Of a stretch of DNA of 64,000 bases, positions 27,018 to 39,270 are shown one piece after another. The translations under genes and the position numbers were made by a program. The stretch spans positions 110,001-174,000 of the forward strand of contig JACEEZ010003836.1 of the NCBI GenBank assembly GCA_016584305.1, in the 5' to 3' direction. The stretch's first letter is position 1; each line of letters opens with the position of its first letter. Source of the DNA: Chionoecetes opilio (Eukaryota; Arthropoda; Malacostraca; Decapoda; Majidae). The notes beneath the pieces are model-generated. The model was not told the DNA's origin. It saw nothing but the letters and a program-made list of their open reading frames with translations, and searched no databases.

Positions 27018-27240
27018 GTTACCTCCGCCAAGAAGGTCATGTGATGGGTTCGGTTTGTTTGTCTGTCTGAATGAGTGTTTGTTAGCAGGATTACGCAAAA
27101 CATTACTAACGGATTTGCACGAAATATTTTACCAGAGGTTGGCCTTGGTCCGATTTAGAAGTCATTATTTTTTAGAGTCGATCCAGATCCGGATGTGGAT
27201 TCAGTAATTTTTTAAGGCTATCCTGGGGGGTCTAGGCGTT
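27018..27240. mobile_element. Dispersed repeat with CCTCCGCCAAG start
   Basis: Begins TTACCTCCGCCAAGAAGGTC, then GTTTGTTTGTCTGTCTG, AGCAGGATTACGCAAAAC, ACGGATTTGCACGAAAT and GATCCAGATCCGGATGTGGA. This string of motifs matches, from memory, a repeat family that is widespread in invertebrate and fish genomes. Its class is uncertain to me, and only one copy is in the window. Confidence 0.45.
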
Positions 27241-27997
27241 GTTGTTTTCAGTGCCGTATGTGCAAAATATTCAAAATCTTCCCACGGTTTCTCCCTCGGC
27301 ACGCCTGCGTCTAGTCTTTGCCTCCGCAAAGAGTGATTCACAAACCGTCATGAATACTTCAGCTTAATTAATCTTGGAAGGAACATTAACCGCGCGGAAC
27401 CTTTTGATGTAGCTCCGCCCTGCTCGACGCCATGGCTCATGGGAGGGACTCGACCGCGCCCATTTCTTATGTCACGTTAGTCCCTCCTCCCCCTCCCCCC
27501 CCCCATGCACAGGCCACCTTCAACACTTGCTGCCCTGCCGTGTGTCCGACTCAGTGGTGGTGTTCGTTGTCACAATAGAAATATCAATCAAATCGAATCG
27601 CTATGAAACATAAAAATGTAATTATATGTCAAAGGATTTTTTTTTATTACTTGACATCATTTTACAGATTAAGATTCAATTGAGATCCATGGAAAGCATA
27701 AATTTCATGTTCGTTATGAATACTTCTGACACTCACTAACTCCAAACCGAACTTTTTCAAACCTACAAAATGATGAGTAGTCGAACAACGCAGCCTTTGT
27801 TGCTGTTTCCTCACGAGCCGCGGCATTGCATTAAAGGGCCTTGAGGTCACCGGATGAAGTATGGGTTTTTTGGGGGAGGCGTCTCGCAACCAACAACGAG
27901 GTATCACAAGAACCTCAGCGCCGCCGCCGCCACGAACTCAGTGCACTTCCGCTCCGCTTCGTGCCGACTCGTGAACAGCCGTGAGGCAGAAGCGCTG
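27241..27997. other. Unique-looking sequence, no gene seen
   Basis: A C-rich run lies at 27480-27505 and a GCC repeat of four units near 27920. No gene recognised. Confidence 0.5.
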
Positions 27998-28058
27998 GTA
28001 TTTCTCAAGATTAATAAACATACTATTTTTCATACTTTAAAAGTCTATTGATCTTGGT
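27998..28058. repeat. Small foldback with CAAGAT...ATCTTG arms, copy 1
   Basis: TTTCTCAAGATTAATAAAC pairs imperfectly with GTCTATTGATCTTGGTATTT. A closely related, better preserved hairpin is at 33961-34012, so this looks like a small dispersed foldback family. Confidence 0.6.
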
Positions 28059-29385
28059 ATTTCTAGTACTGCTGCACGTGTACTTACGAGTATGACTGCA
28101 GGAGGACATGGCTGACTAAACTAGATAAACATGCGTATTCATATACGTACTACTTTCCAGAAGTGCATGATTTTCCTCCTGTTTCATCGCACGAATAAAA
28201 CTGCCGTCCAGATCCTCGATTAGAGTGAGCCACAGCCCAGCACCTGTTGCAGTCCGCCTCAAGGCAAGCAGATGACTTGATCTTCCCGTGCAGGATGGCT
28301 GCTGCCGACCGCAACCTACGAGGCTGAAGGTTGCACACGGACGTCTCAAGGCTGTGCACATCATGGCTGGGAGAAAACACCGCCTTGCCAGCTGCTATTT
28401 GCACAGGATTTTATCTTTTTCTGTCTCATAGTTACTCAGGATCGTGGAACCCTACATAAAACCACCCTCTAAAATTGCAACTATCATAATGCTCGAAACT
28501 AGGCCATTAAAGTCAGAAAACTCTTTAGAATGGGTTACGCACGTGCTGATTAAAGTCAATCCTGGATGAATAAAATTTTAATTTATTTCAGAGCTAGACC
28601 TCGACCGAATATAACCAACCGATCCTGATTACAAGCCTCATGACAAGGCAGGTGATTATCAATACCAAACACCATAACCTTGCAGGGAACTTCCCCTCGT
28701 CGTGTTTTTGTCCCTCGTTAGCCTTCCTGATCTAATTTCTCAGATTTTCTTGCCTTTTAGAGAATCTTCAAGTGCATTGACCATTGTCGTTACATATCCT
28801 ACTGTCTGCCATTCTACATATTTGATTATATATCTGTCTGCAAACATTTATGTCGGTGTATCTATGCATTTATTGGTCCCTTTTGTTAGAACTATATCAC
28901 GTTGACATATACGATACTAAGGCATCAAGCAATTGTGTTGTGTCTCGTCTATATTCGGTGAGGTGCCTGGCAAGGAGGACACGCAGCCTTCACCGCCGAG
29001 GGATGACTTTGCGTGTTTGTATTTCATCGTGATGGCTTTTGTGGTGGTGGTGATGGTGGTGGTGGTGTCGCTTCTTGATGTCAGAAAATTTTAGTGTTAG
29101 TCATGACAATCGTGAGAATGTGAGTGGTCGAGCAAGTGTCGGTGGTGCAGGTAGCGGAGATGATGCATTGGAATGTGTCAGGAAAACGAATGATCACTGA
29201 GATATCATTAAAACGGCACTGGAGGCTCAACATAAGGCTCAAGGTGCAGAATATGTTGTTAATAGGGTAAGGCAGTGAGGTAGGTGCATGGAGGTAGAGT
29301 GGAGGCTCGTGCAAAGCGGCGGTGCACCTCTGGGCGACGGCGGAGGCGAGACTCATCATATCAGGGCTGCCAACTGTGAGCCGAC
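28059..29385. other. Unique-looking sequence, no gene seen
   Basis: 28160-28400 is less AT-rich than its surroundings and open on the minus strand in two frames (about 82-84 codons), but I recognise no domain. A GGT/GAT repeat lies at 29038-29068. Confidence 0.45.
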
Positions 29386-29390
29386 CTTAC

Positions 29391-29461
29391 CCACACACAC
29401 ACACACACACACCTCTGCCTGAACCTCCTACCACCCAGTGATATCACCAGTGATATCACCT
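29391..29461. repeat. Short (CA)n and a duplicated palindrome
   Basis: About 10 CA units, then AGTGATATCACC present twice in tandem at about 29438-29461. Each copy contains the perfect palindrome GTGATATCAC. Confidence 0.8.
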
Positions 29462-30857
29462 CGGCTTTATTAGGCCTTAGCAACTTCATGAAAAAAACAC
29501 ATTGTACAGTCGACGAGAGATTAGTTACCGGCAAAGGAGTGAGTGAGTGGAATGCTGGACGGCTGAGGCAGAGCGTGGCACACACAGTGGAATGCAGGTG
29601 AAGTTGCGGTATTGCTACATTCCTTGCAATTTCTCTCGCTCACCTTATCCCAGGGTTACCTGCCCATTATGTTTCCTCATTCAACTTTCCCCCCAGTGAG
29701 TAAGTGCAGCATGAGAGAACATTCAGGCGCCTGTGGGAAGGTGAGGTGTGGGGAATAACACCGCCGGTAGCTGCAGGGTTGTTTGTTGTCCGGCCAGACC
29801 TCACGGCGTCTTGCATAAACCCCAGTAACCCTTTTGAGGTTCATACTGCTGTTCACTCAGTTGAGAGATTAAGGAGAAAGGCAGGACAGGACTCCAACTC
29901 GACCCTGACATTGAGGGGAAGGCTCCTTCACGTACCCTTGTTGGATGTCAGCCCTCAGGGGGAGGTGCCCGGGTGGCGAGGCTGTCCCTTCCATGCACGT
30001 ATTTGGATATAACTTTTAAAACATATAGCATTTGACTGAGGCGAGAGTCTATTTTTCTCAGACTAATAAATTGTCTGGTGTCATATTATGTCGGTGTCTG
30101 TTAACGCATTTATATACCGAAACCTTTTTGGGCAATGAGTGCAAGAGAAAGTATAATGGATTCGTGTACTTTTTTTCATTCTCAATCCAAATTAGGCCAG
30201 ACACCCAGAGAGGAGGAGAGCCCTTGACCGTGCAAGGGCGGACGAAGTGTTAACGTTCTTACACCCTCGCCGGCTCCCTCACTGGACCCGTCTCTCAGGC
30301 TCGGCCGCGCCCAAGTGACTGTGCAGCAGTTGTGAGACACTGCCCACCGCTGGGATTGGCAGATGTGGATCACTGGCTGACCTGCAGGAGAGTGGAAGTA
30401 TGCAGACAAAAGTGTAGGTGTGGTGATGATCAAAGCGGAAGCATCTAAGGAAGAAATTGCAGTTGTGGGCTAGACGGTTCACCTATGGAATCGTCTATGT
30501 GGGGCAGTCTCTCTTGTATATGTGGTGGCAAGTGCGTTAAATATGCCCACTGCTTAGAGAGTTGCAGGGTATGAGGTCACAGGCTTCCTTGTTGGCGGGG
30601 AGGCGAGGTGTTAAGGCGAGAGAGGATATGTTACGAAGGGAGATGTTTTCATTGGTAGACCGGGTGCTAATGTGACGTACTTCAATGCACTAAAAATGTA
30701 ATAAGTCATTTCGTAATAAGTTTTAGGACAGAAGTCACAAACAACTCCATTCCCAAGAATTGTGATTCAATACATGTCCCCGTAAATGACACCCTCCCAG
30801 GAAAGGTAGGAACTCGGGTGACTGTCATCCAGTTTTTTTTAAATCTACACATGAACA
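29462..30857. other. Unique-looking sequence, no gene seen
   Basis: 29700-30000 is open on the + strand for about 102 codons without a recognisable domain. No repeats seen. Confidence 0.45.
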
Positions 30858-30945
30858 TTTTTTTTTTTTTTTTTTTTTTTTTACATCACAAAGCCAAGGC
30901 CAAAACAAAAGTAACAAAAAGCCCGCTTAGTTGCCAGTCCCTATA
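30858..30945 (-). mobile_element. Poly-A-tailed retroposon 3' end, minus strand
   Basis: On the minus strand this reads GGGACTGGCAACTAAGCGGG, CTTTTTGTTACTTTTG, GGCTTTGTGATGT, then about 25 A. The same sequence in the + orientation is at 32539-32622. A conserved end plus a poly-A tail indicates retroposition (SINE or LINE 3' end). Which of the two cannot be told from this length. Confidence 0.7.
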
Positions 30946-31982
30946 AAGGAGACAGTAAGAGAATATAAAAAGAGGAGTGGGCCAATTTAGTTCGGGAGGT
31001 GTCTTGTTACTCTTCTCTTGAAAATATTATATATAAGTCGTAGAAAGGAGGAAAATAGAAACAGAAAGAGAGTTACCCCTTATGAGTGTTTAATTCGCCA
31101 TGTGTTGCATATACAGGTGAACTAGGAGCCTGCATTCGCCAGACACCATTAATCAGGATTAATCAGATGGGCCGAGTGATCTGACGGGCATGACTAGATA
31201 CAGACACTCGTATACTCAGGTGCGTCACACGATCGGAAGTCACGTCACGACATTAGTGGAAGTGTGGCTTTGTCTTTACGGTCGTCATGTGTCGCCATTC
31301 ATCAGGCCATTTGTTGGAGAGTGACATGTCAGTGTATATTTTTGGTAGTGTATCGACGTGCTTATCTGTTGCCTGACTCTGGATTTTGTTGCTTGATTCC
31401 ATTTTTTGTCTCTTTGTGGTGGCGAGTGTAGAATAGTCAGGATTCATGAATGAGTGAAGAGTGGATATTTATCTTTTTTTATGTTTTTGCATGGGTTTAT
31501 TAAATGATCAGCCATAATTTGCGGGAACATTTTAATTTTCCATATTTTCCCATCATTATCCACCTTACTCCTTCCCAAACACCTCCCACTGCCTCCGCCT
31601 CCCTTCTCCATTCCCACCATCTTTCACTCCCATCTCTACGCAATTTTTCCCTCTCCCCTCGGGTGGGCCAACCTTCCATCCTGCGCGACCTTCACCATCA
31701 CTCATCCTGCCTTGTTGGGGCGCGGGCGTAGGCTGGAAGGGAGGGCGTGTTCCAAACGGAGGAAGGGAAGTAAACACAGACGGAGAACAGATAGGATTGG
31801 TATGTAAAGGCTCGATAAAAAGGAATTCGAGAGAGCGAATATGAAACGCCAATCAACATGACACATATGATAAACCGATAGGAGGTAAAAGGCTGATATA
31901 ATATAAGGTAAAAAGGTAATATAAGGTAAAAAGCTGTCTACAAGGCTACGGAAAAGGAGAGAAGATGAGAGTTGCGAGTCCA
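30946..31982. other. Unique-looking sequence, no gene seen
   Basis: A short duplication of AATATAAGGTAAAAAG occurs at 31898-31930. Otherwise nothing recognised. Confidence 0.5.
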
Positions 31983-32243
31983 GATGTAGGAAAGGAATTA
32001 AGTTAATTTTGTAGCTGGAAACTCAATCTCTATCCCCCTCTTTCTTACTTTCCTTTCTTCACGCCTCTCTGCATGTCTCGTAAATATAAAAACTATAAGA
32101 AATGGAGTATGTCAAGATGTAGGAAGGGAGTTAAATGATATTTGTAGATGGAAACTCAATCTCTATCCTCCTCTTTTTACTCTCCTTCCTTCACGCCTCT
32201 CTGCATGTCCCGCAAATACCAAGACTATATAAGAAATGGAGTA
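31983..32243. repeat. Tandem duplication, two copies of about 130 bp
   Basis: Unit 1 at 31983-32115 and unit 2 at 32116-32243 share GATGTAGGAARGRARTTAA, GGAAACTCAATCTCTATCC, TTCACGCCTCTCTGCATGTC and AAGAAATGGAGTA in order. Scattered substitutions and small indels show it is not recent. Confidence 0.9.
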
Positions 32244-32259
32244 CTCGTTCACGCGACAC

Positions 32260-32355
32260 AATGGCAGGTATGAGGGATGGGTTGTGATGAGGCGGTGAGT
32301 GATGATGTTGGTGTGATGATGATGGCGTGATGGATGATGAAGGTGTGATGATGGA
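32260..32355. repeat. Degenerate (GAT)n/GTGATG region
   Basis: Imperfect GTGATGATG and GGTGTGATGATGG words. Confidence 0.7.
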
Positions 32356-32538
32356 AGGGTTACGTGGGTTTCTTGGTTAAAGGGTTAGACAGGTCTTCGG
32401 TCACTCGCCTTGCCCTGCTTCTAAGTGTGCTCTGGAGGATGACGAAGGTGGTAATGGATGTTCTTCACTCTTCCTTTCGACACCTTTTAAGTGGCCTACA
32501 CACCTACACCCACCCTCTCCATGGCAAAATTTGGTGAT

Positions 32539-32622
32539 GTAGGGACTGCCAACTAACTAAGCAGGCTTTTTGTTACCTCTTTTTTTTGCCCTTGGCCAGT
32601 CCTTTGTGATGTTTTAAAAAAT
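32539..32622 (+). mobile_element. Poly-A-tailed retroposon 3' end, plus strand
   Basis: GGGACTGCCAACTAACTAAG, CAGGCTTTTTGTTACC, GCCCTTGGCCAGTCC and TTTGTGATGTTTTAAAAAA. Same family as the minus-strand copy at 30858-30945, about 1.6 kb away in opposite orientation, with a shorter tail. Confidence 0.7.
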
Positions 32623-32839
32623 GGCTGTTATGACGATACTACACATTGGTGGACATCGGTGCATGGAAATGTTAAAGCGACATGGGTTATTGGGAACATG
32701 AGGATTCGTTAACTGCAAGAGTGAAATATAAGTTAGCTATGGTCTTTGTGTATGAATTGTTTGTGTATGAATCTTTCGTTGTGTATTATTATTAGTGTAT
32801 GAATAAAGTTGGAAGGCTAGTCTTGAAGTGGGTACGGAA

Positions 32840-32895
<56 letters not shown>
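32840..32895. repeat. (GT)n microsatellite
   Basis: GT repeat with one TATG break near 32868. Confidence 0.96.
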
Positions 32896-32899
<4 letters not shown>

Positions 32900-32993
32900 G
32901 GGTGGAGGGAGGGCGAGTTCTCCGTTGTGGAGGAGCAACAATCTTCATCTTCCACTTAATGTTGTCTGACAGCTGGAAAGTACTCGTTGACCC

Positions 32994-33960
<967 letters not shown>

Positions 33961-34012
33961 GGGTAAAACCAAGATTAATAGACATTAAAAGTCTATAGAT
34001 CTTGGGTAAAAC
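33961..34012. repeat. Small foldback with CCAAGAT...ATCTTGG arms, copy 2
   Basis: GGTAAAACCAAGATTAATAG pairs with CTATAGATCTTGGGTAAAAC around a short loop. Related to the decayed copy at 27998-28058. Confidence 0.8.
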
Positions 34013-34098
34013 GAGCTATGATGGACTGAAGCGATTTATTTCAGGTGATCTACTCGTATGTGTGATAGATGTTTGGGACTGTGATATGGTGTAGCTTG

Positions 34099-34258
<160 letters not shown>

Positions 34259-34507
34259 GACCAGAACCAGTGTAAGGTTATTTTTCATGCGATCGGACTC
34301 TCCTCCCACACGACTACCACGCCCCTCTCTACTTCCCTTATCGTCCCCACTACCTCCCCCCCCCCCACCCTCCATCACCCTTCCCCTCCCGTCCCCCCTC
34401 CATCACCCCCCCCCGCTATCCCTACCCTTCTTGCCTCCAGACCTTTTCTTCTGCTTTATAGTACTTGGGTCTTCTTTTCTCCTCTGCAGCCGTCACAACC
34501 GAGCATC

Positions 34508-34540
34508 TCCCTCCTCCTCCTCCTCCTCCTCCTCCTCCTT
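34508..34540. repeat. (TCC)n repeat
   Basis: About 11 TCC units. Confidence 0.93.
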
Positions 34541-34618
34541 TCCTGACCTCCCATTATCATCATTGTCTCCTTCGTCTCCTAGTCCATGCTATCATCCTTA
34601 TTTTTATGACAGGTCGTG

Positions 34619-34651
<33 letters not shown>
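34619..34651. repeat. (CT)n microsatellite
   Basis: Pure CT tract of about 16 units. Confidence 0.95.
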
Positions 34652-34654
<3 letters not shown>

Positions 34655-34827
34655 TATCACTTTCTTCATCACCACGTTTCGAGCTGCTCACATTCGCGGT
34701 CATGAGTTCGAATCTCGTGATCATGGTTATTTACTTACGTGTGGAGGCGAGAAAGTAGGTAGAGGAAGTATTGGAGAAAATATTATATCACCTCAATATT
34801 TAGAGGTTCCTTTGTGTATAAATCACA

Positions 34828-34830
34828 ATG

Positions 34831-34885
<55 letters not shown>

Positions 34886-34895
34886 TGATGATGAT
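34828..34895. repeat. (AAT)n then (GAT)n microsatellite
   Basis: About 18 AAT units followed by 4-5 GAT units. Confidence 0.95.
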
Positions 34896-35011
34896 TTTCG
34901 ATTCATTAAGGAAAATACTAGTGCAAGGCTAAAAATGTACGGAAAGATAGGGAGAAGAGTAAAGTATTGGGTATTCAACAGATAAAAGTAGATTAAAATA
35001 ATAAATTGAAA

Positions 35012-35038
35012 GTGTGTGTGTGTGTGTGTGTGTTGTGT

Positions 35039-35073
<35 letters not shown>
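35012..35073. repeat. (GT)n microsatellite
   Basis: GT repeat with two small interruptions. Confidence 0.95.
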
Positions 35074-35076
<3 letters not shown>

Positions 35077-35224
35077 GGTGAACAGGTGAGTCAAATTGGC
35101 CTGAGGGGAGAAGGAGGGGGAAGGTCACTCACCTGGGGATTGTGGTATCTATTCCTTGGCTCGGCTTCCGTCTCCAGCCGCGATTGAATCTTACTCAAAG
35201 TGAATTCTATACAAGCGTGAATCG

Positions 35225-35282
35225 TACAACTATCACTACTACTATAACTATTACTATCACTACTACTACTTTTACTACTAAC
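35225..35282. repeat. Degenerate (ACT)n repeat
   Basis: ACTACTATAACTATTACT-type words, an imperfect trinucleotide repeat. Confidence 0.8.
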
Positions 35283-36190
35283 GATCACTGGACTGTCCAT
35301 TCATGTTTTTTTCCCTCTGTGAATGGAATTTTGTTCATTGTTTACGTTTTTTCTCATTGATAGCAGCAACTCGCGCATTAATACTCTTGGTGCCGCTTCT
35401 TCGAGTGTTTATGGGTGGGTTTTGCAGTACATGGGAAGTAGGAGTGTGATGTGTCAGTATTGTACTTATGTTAAAGGAAGATAATTCTGTGAGTTTAGTG
35501 GTTTGTCAGTACTTCAGTGTGACGAGGACAGCAGGGAACGTTCAGCTAGAAATCATTGTGAGTTATTGGTGAAATTGCTTAGGGAATACTTATGGCCTCT
35601 CAGAGATGATTGCGAAGAGTGGCTGTAACGATGTATATAGGTAATGTGGTGCGGCGAGGAGGGTAAGTGTGGAGGGCTGTCAAGCAGTCGGCCTGCAGCA
35701 CAGCGCCTCCCATGCATGCCTGCCGTCGCTGCCTTCAAGACTTTCTCTCCTGCCTTGCTAGTCTCTGCTGTTAGATTACCAGGAATTTAATAGAAAATGC
35801 TGGTCCTCAGCTCATCCATAATTCAAATTACGTACCAAGAAAATATCAAAGTTCACATTAGAATTTCAGTATTGGATCTCAACCCGTATATTTACTCTTT
35901 TTGAAGCGCTAAGAACATGTCTTGATCAGTACATTGCTGAATGGTAATGATAATGATAACAATAATAATATAAATAATGGTATCGTCATTTTTCATCATC
36001 GTCATCATTAACATCATCATTGTTATAATTATCAATAAATTCGCTTAGCCAAGGCACAGGAGGGAATGACGTGGCGGGTCTGCCTTCAGCAAGTCTTGAG
36101 GTTGCTGCTGCTGAAAATGCTGTCTTGCTACTAAAGTCAGCAAGTGACCCTGCATGGGCAAGCGGGGACTGACAGGTGACCTCGGGGCCT
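35283..36190. other. Unique sequence with AT-rich low-complexity patch
   Basis: 35940-36035 is AAT/ATC-rich. No gene recognised. Confidence 0.5.
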
Positions 36191-36717
36191 GACAAGAGTC
36201 ACCTGCCAGACAAGCAACCAAGCGCTCAGGCAAGTCAACCGAGGTTCAGCTCAGGTGCGGGGTGACGGGGGGTGGATGCAAGCCTCCGCGAGTCGGCGAC
36301 CGCTCTCAGCTCTCAGCCCGTACCCCCGGAGGGCCTGGGCGGTGTGCCGAGGTAGGCAGGTTTGGCTGGCTTGGCGGCTAGCCGGGACGGGAGCCCGGCG
36401 GGATTAGTGAGCTGTGGGATGTTGTGGAGAGGGGACGTGCGACGCTACGGAGCGCTCACTCGTTCTGGGCCTCGCGCACCGTCTGATTCCGCCGTGGCCT
36501 AAGTTCAGACCGGTGATTCCGCTCCTCCTCGCTGAAATATCCTCTTTGCTAGCGAGACAAAGATATATTTTACGTTATGGACGCGAGGTGTTGAATGGAT
36601 TAGTGTTTCTAAAGTGCAATGCGACTTTTAAAGTTACTTCCTCATCGAAGTAGACTTTACAGAGTTATTATTGTGAGCGAGGACTAGAGTGAGCGGTGTG
36701 CTGTTCCTGTCATCACC
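36180..36717 (+). promoter_or_regulatory. GC- and CpG-rich region upstream of a candidate first exon
   Basis: 36240-36560 is clearly richer in G+C and CpG than its AT-rich flanks and free of simple repeats, which is unusual in this window. It precedes an ATG in good context and a matching splice donor. A promoter/5' UTR reading is inference from composition and position. No TATA box or exact initiator was identified. Confidence 0.35.
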
Positions 36718-36769
36718 ATGATCGTGTGCACCTCATACCAAGAAGAAAGACATATCGTCCAAAGCGAAG
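36718..36769 (+). CDS. Candidate first coding exon (partial, 17 codons plus one base)
   Basis: The ATG at 36718 lies in ATCACCATGA, with A at -3, a good eukaryotic start context. An in-frame TAG about 33 bases upstream means the frame begins here. The frame reads MIVCTSYQEERHIVQSE and reaches GAAG followed by GTACGC, a plausible splice donor at 36770. Read through unspliced, it stops a few codons later. I do not recognise the peptide and no matching acceptor can be assigned. It may equally be chance. Confidence 0.25.
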
Positions 36770-36774
36770 GTACG

Positions 36775-37664
36775 CAATGTTTCTAAATCTTTTCCTGAAT
36801 TTTGAACTTCTTTATTTTTGTGACTTCTAGTTTTCTCTTCTTCCACACCTGTCTCGTACCTACATGGATCCTCTTATGTTGCATCTTCCAATATCCTTTG
36901 AGAAAAACTTAATGACCTAGTGTGAGAAATAGTGAACTTGATATATCTGAAACCATATTATTACCTTGACTTACGAACTGAGTGCTGAAATAATATCAAC
37001 CTTTCTTGCACCAGTTTACTGTTAGACTGACATCTGCAAAGGGACACATACATAAAACCTAGATATTCATTGCATCAGCTTTCTTATTGTGTTGATAACT
37101 TTTGGGAATCTCCTACACACACGCCCTGAGTAACGGATGCTGTGGTCTTTGATATGTGGATAGGAATTTATGTTCAACGGATGAAACAAGTCGAGTGTGG
37201 AATGGAGAGGCTCGTAACTCAGCCTCACTCTCCTCATGTCTGGGATTTATATCGAACGTTACTTATGGTTTATTGATGTAGTAAATTTAACAATATACGG
37301 TTCAAATTTCCAGTTTTTTCTCTATTTCAGCGATAGTACTGCATTAGAGGAGCTGTATTTCTATTTTCGACGTGTACAGAAAACTGCTTCATGATTCCTA
37401 TACTATAACGTGGCTTGGCTTAACGACTTATACGTGGCTTGGGGGAACAGTATAGAGTTGCCTATAGATTGTGGTGTTGCCTGTTGGTAGTGTTGTTCAG
37501 CGAGAGTAACTGTGTCGACAGTGTGTCGTGTATTCATACTCCGTCAGATGTAGACTTTGCTTTACCGAAGTTCATGTAACTCCATTTAATAAAAGGTAAT
37601 CATGATTTGAATAAGAATTGTTTTGCTGACAATAATAACCACTCGTTTCGCTGAATCAGTGAAT
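36775..37664. other. AT-rich unique sequence, possibly intronic
   Basis: Pyrimidine-rich just after the candidate donor, then AT-rich with no repeats. Consistent with intron sequence if the exon at 36718 is real. Confidence 0.4.
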
Positions 37665-37919
37665 GAGATCATAAGGAAAATCTTAGAAGAAAAACTTACG
37701 ACAAAAAGCCACTCATTAAATAAAGAAGTTTCCTTATAAAGTACTGTAGAAAAAGATAGATCTCAAATAAAAGGAACTGGGGAAAGACGAGATCATAAGG
37801 AAAATGTTACAAGAAAAACTTACGACGAATAGTCACTCACAAAATAAAGAAGTTTCCTCACAAAGCTCTGTAGTACAAAATAGATCCAAGATAAAAAGAA
37901 CGTAGTGGGGAAAGACGAG
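37665..37919. repeat. Tandem duplication, two copies of about 124-130 bp
   Basis: Units 37665-37788 and 37789-37919 share GAGATCATAAGGAAAAT, AAGAAAAACTTACGAC, AAATAAAGAAGTTTCCT and GGGGAAAGACGAG in order, with scattered substitutions. Confidence 0.92.
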
Positions 37920-38084
37920 CATGGAGGCGTCCGGAGGTGACAGGCACTGGGGGGCAAAGGGTACGGCAGGGAGTGGGCAGACCTGCACCTTTGCTCCCCT
38001 ACCCGGCAGCCGCCTCTGCTAGGTGAGAGAGTTCCCATAAGCAACTCTTGAACCGCCCTACCTGGGAGGCACCTAAATCCACCG

Positions 38085-38320
38085 TGTGTCTGTCTGTCTG
38101 TCTGTCTGTCTATGTAATTATATGTGTTGTCCATCGTATACGTGTCCTATGAGTGGGTATTCTGTGCGTGTGTGTGTCTGTCTGTCTCTAAGTAAATATA
38201 TACATGTTGTCCATCGTATACGTGTCCTTATGAGTAGGTATCGTCAGTGTGTGTCTGCGTATCTCTATGGAACTATATAAGTGTTATCCACCGTATGCGT
38301 GTCCCTATGAGTGGGTATCG
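38085..38320. repeat. Tandem repeat, three copies of about 78 bp
   Basis: The anchors CCATCGTATACGTGTCC near 38129, CCATCGTATACGTGTCC near 38209 and CCACCGTATGCGTGTCC near 38287 are spaced about 80 and 77 bp apart. Each is preceded by GTCTGTCT-type words and followed by TATGAGTRGGTAT. The first unit contains a (GTCT)5 run. Confidence 0.9.
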
Positions 38321-39215
38321 TGCTGCAGCTGCCGCAGTGTGACCTCCTCACTTATGTAACACTTTTACACATCATGAAATCTGTCAGTCTCATTCCTCCA
38401 TAAAACGCAAATCACTCACATAAGCTGATTTATATTTTCAAAGGATTCTCAAGCTTAAGTTTCAGGTGTGTGTACGTGTATTAAGACAATGAATGTGTCG
38501 TGATTCTGTCTGTGGTTCGTGGATTGGGGGGGTTCGTGGTCGAGATAACCGGGTACACGCATGTCTGCTAGTCACATTCGTAATTACGCAATAACCTTCC
38601 CTCCACTTACATGGCTGGGAGCGTCCATGTGGAGGTGGAGGTGGGGACACAGAGGTTAGCGGAGTCCCGGTCACTATAGGATGGAGGAACACGAAGCTGC
38701 CTTAGAGGGTCTGAAAGTCTGCAAGCAACAGTAAAGTCCCGATAAAAGCTGTACCTGTTATTTTTCTTTTTCTTTTTCTTTTTCTTTTATCTCGACCGTT
38801 CTGCGAGGTAGTAAGGGCAATCGTCTCACTTGTTCTTAGTAGGCTTGATACTAGTGTACGTACTATCATTTTCTATCCAATGAACGTCTATCCAATGTTC
38901 TATCCATTATCTCTTGTAAGAATATGACTCCACGTATGTAATTTCTGAGGTTGATGAGCATGTAATCTCTTTCAAAGCAGCTCAAGGTTCAGTTTTGTAT
39001 TGATATAATCGGACTAACTTTATTATTATTGTTAGAAGTAGTAGTAGTATCATTATTATTTCACAAAACGTAAGACCCTGTGTGTGTGTGTGTGTGTGAG
39101 TGTGAGTGACCGGCACCAGAATGGAGTGTGTGAGGGGGGGGGGGGGGCTTGCACGCACATGACCATTCCGGCCGTCAAGGGGTCAATAAGGTCTGCATTG
39201 ACCTAGGGAACAACA
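38321..39215. other. Unique sequence with small simple repeats
   Basis: Includes (CTTTTT)n at 38758-38789, a short GT run near 39078 and a G homopolymer at 39130-39147. No gene recognised. Confidence 0.5.
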
Positions 39216-39227
39216 ATGCGTGTGTGT

Positions 39228-39270
39228 GAGAAGAGAGAGAGAGAGAGAGAGAAAAAAAAAAGAGAGAGCA
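39228..39270. repeat. Short (GA)n with A-run interruption
   Basis: About 12 GA units, A10, then more GA. Confidence 0.9.

Noticed and set aside
28150..28404. Minus-strand frames of 82-84 codons in less AT-rich DNA
   Set aside because: Two overlapping frames are equally open, no domain is recognised and no flanking splice pair stands out.
34676..34725. A third tRNA-SINE, from AGTTCGAATCTC resembling a B box
   Set aside because: No A box upstream and no match to the other SINE bodies; the match is too short.
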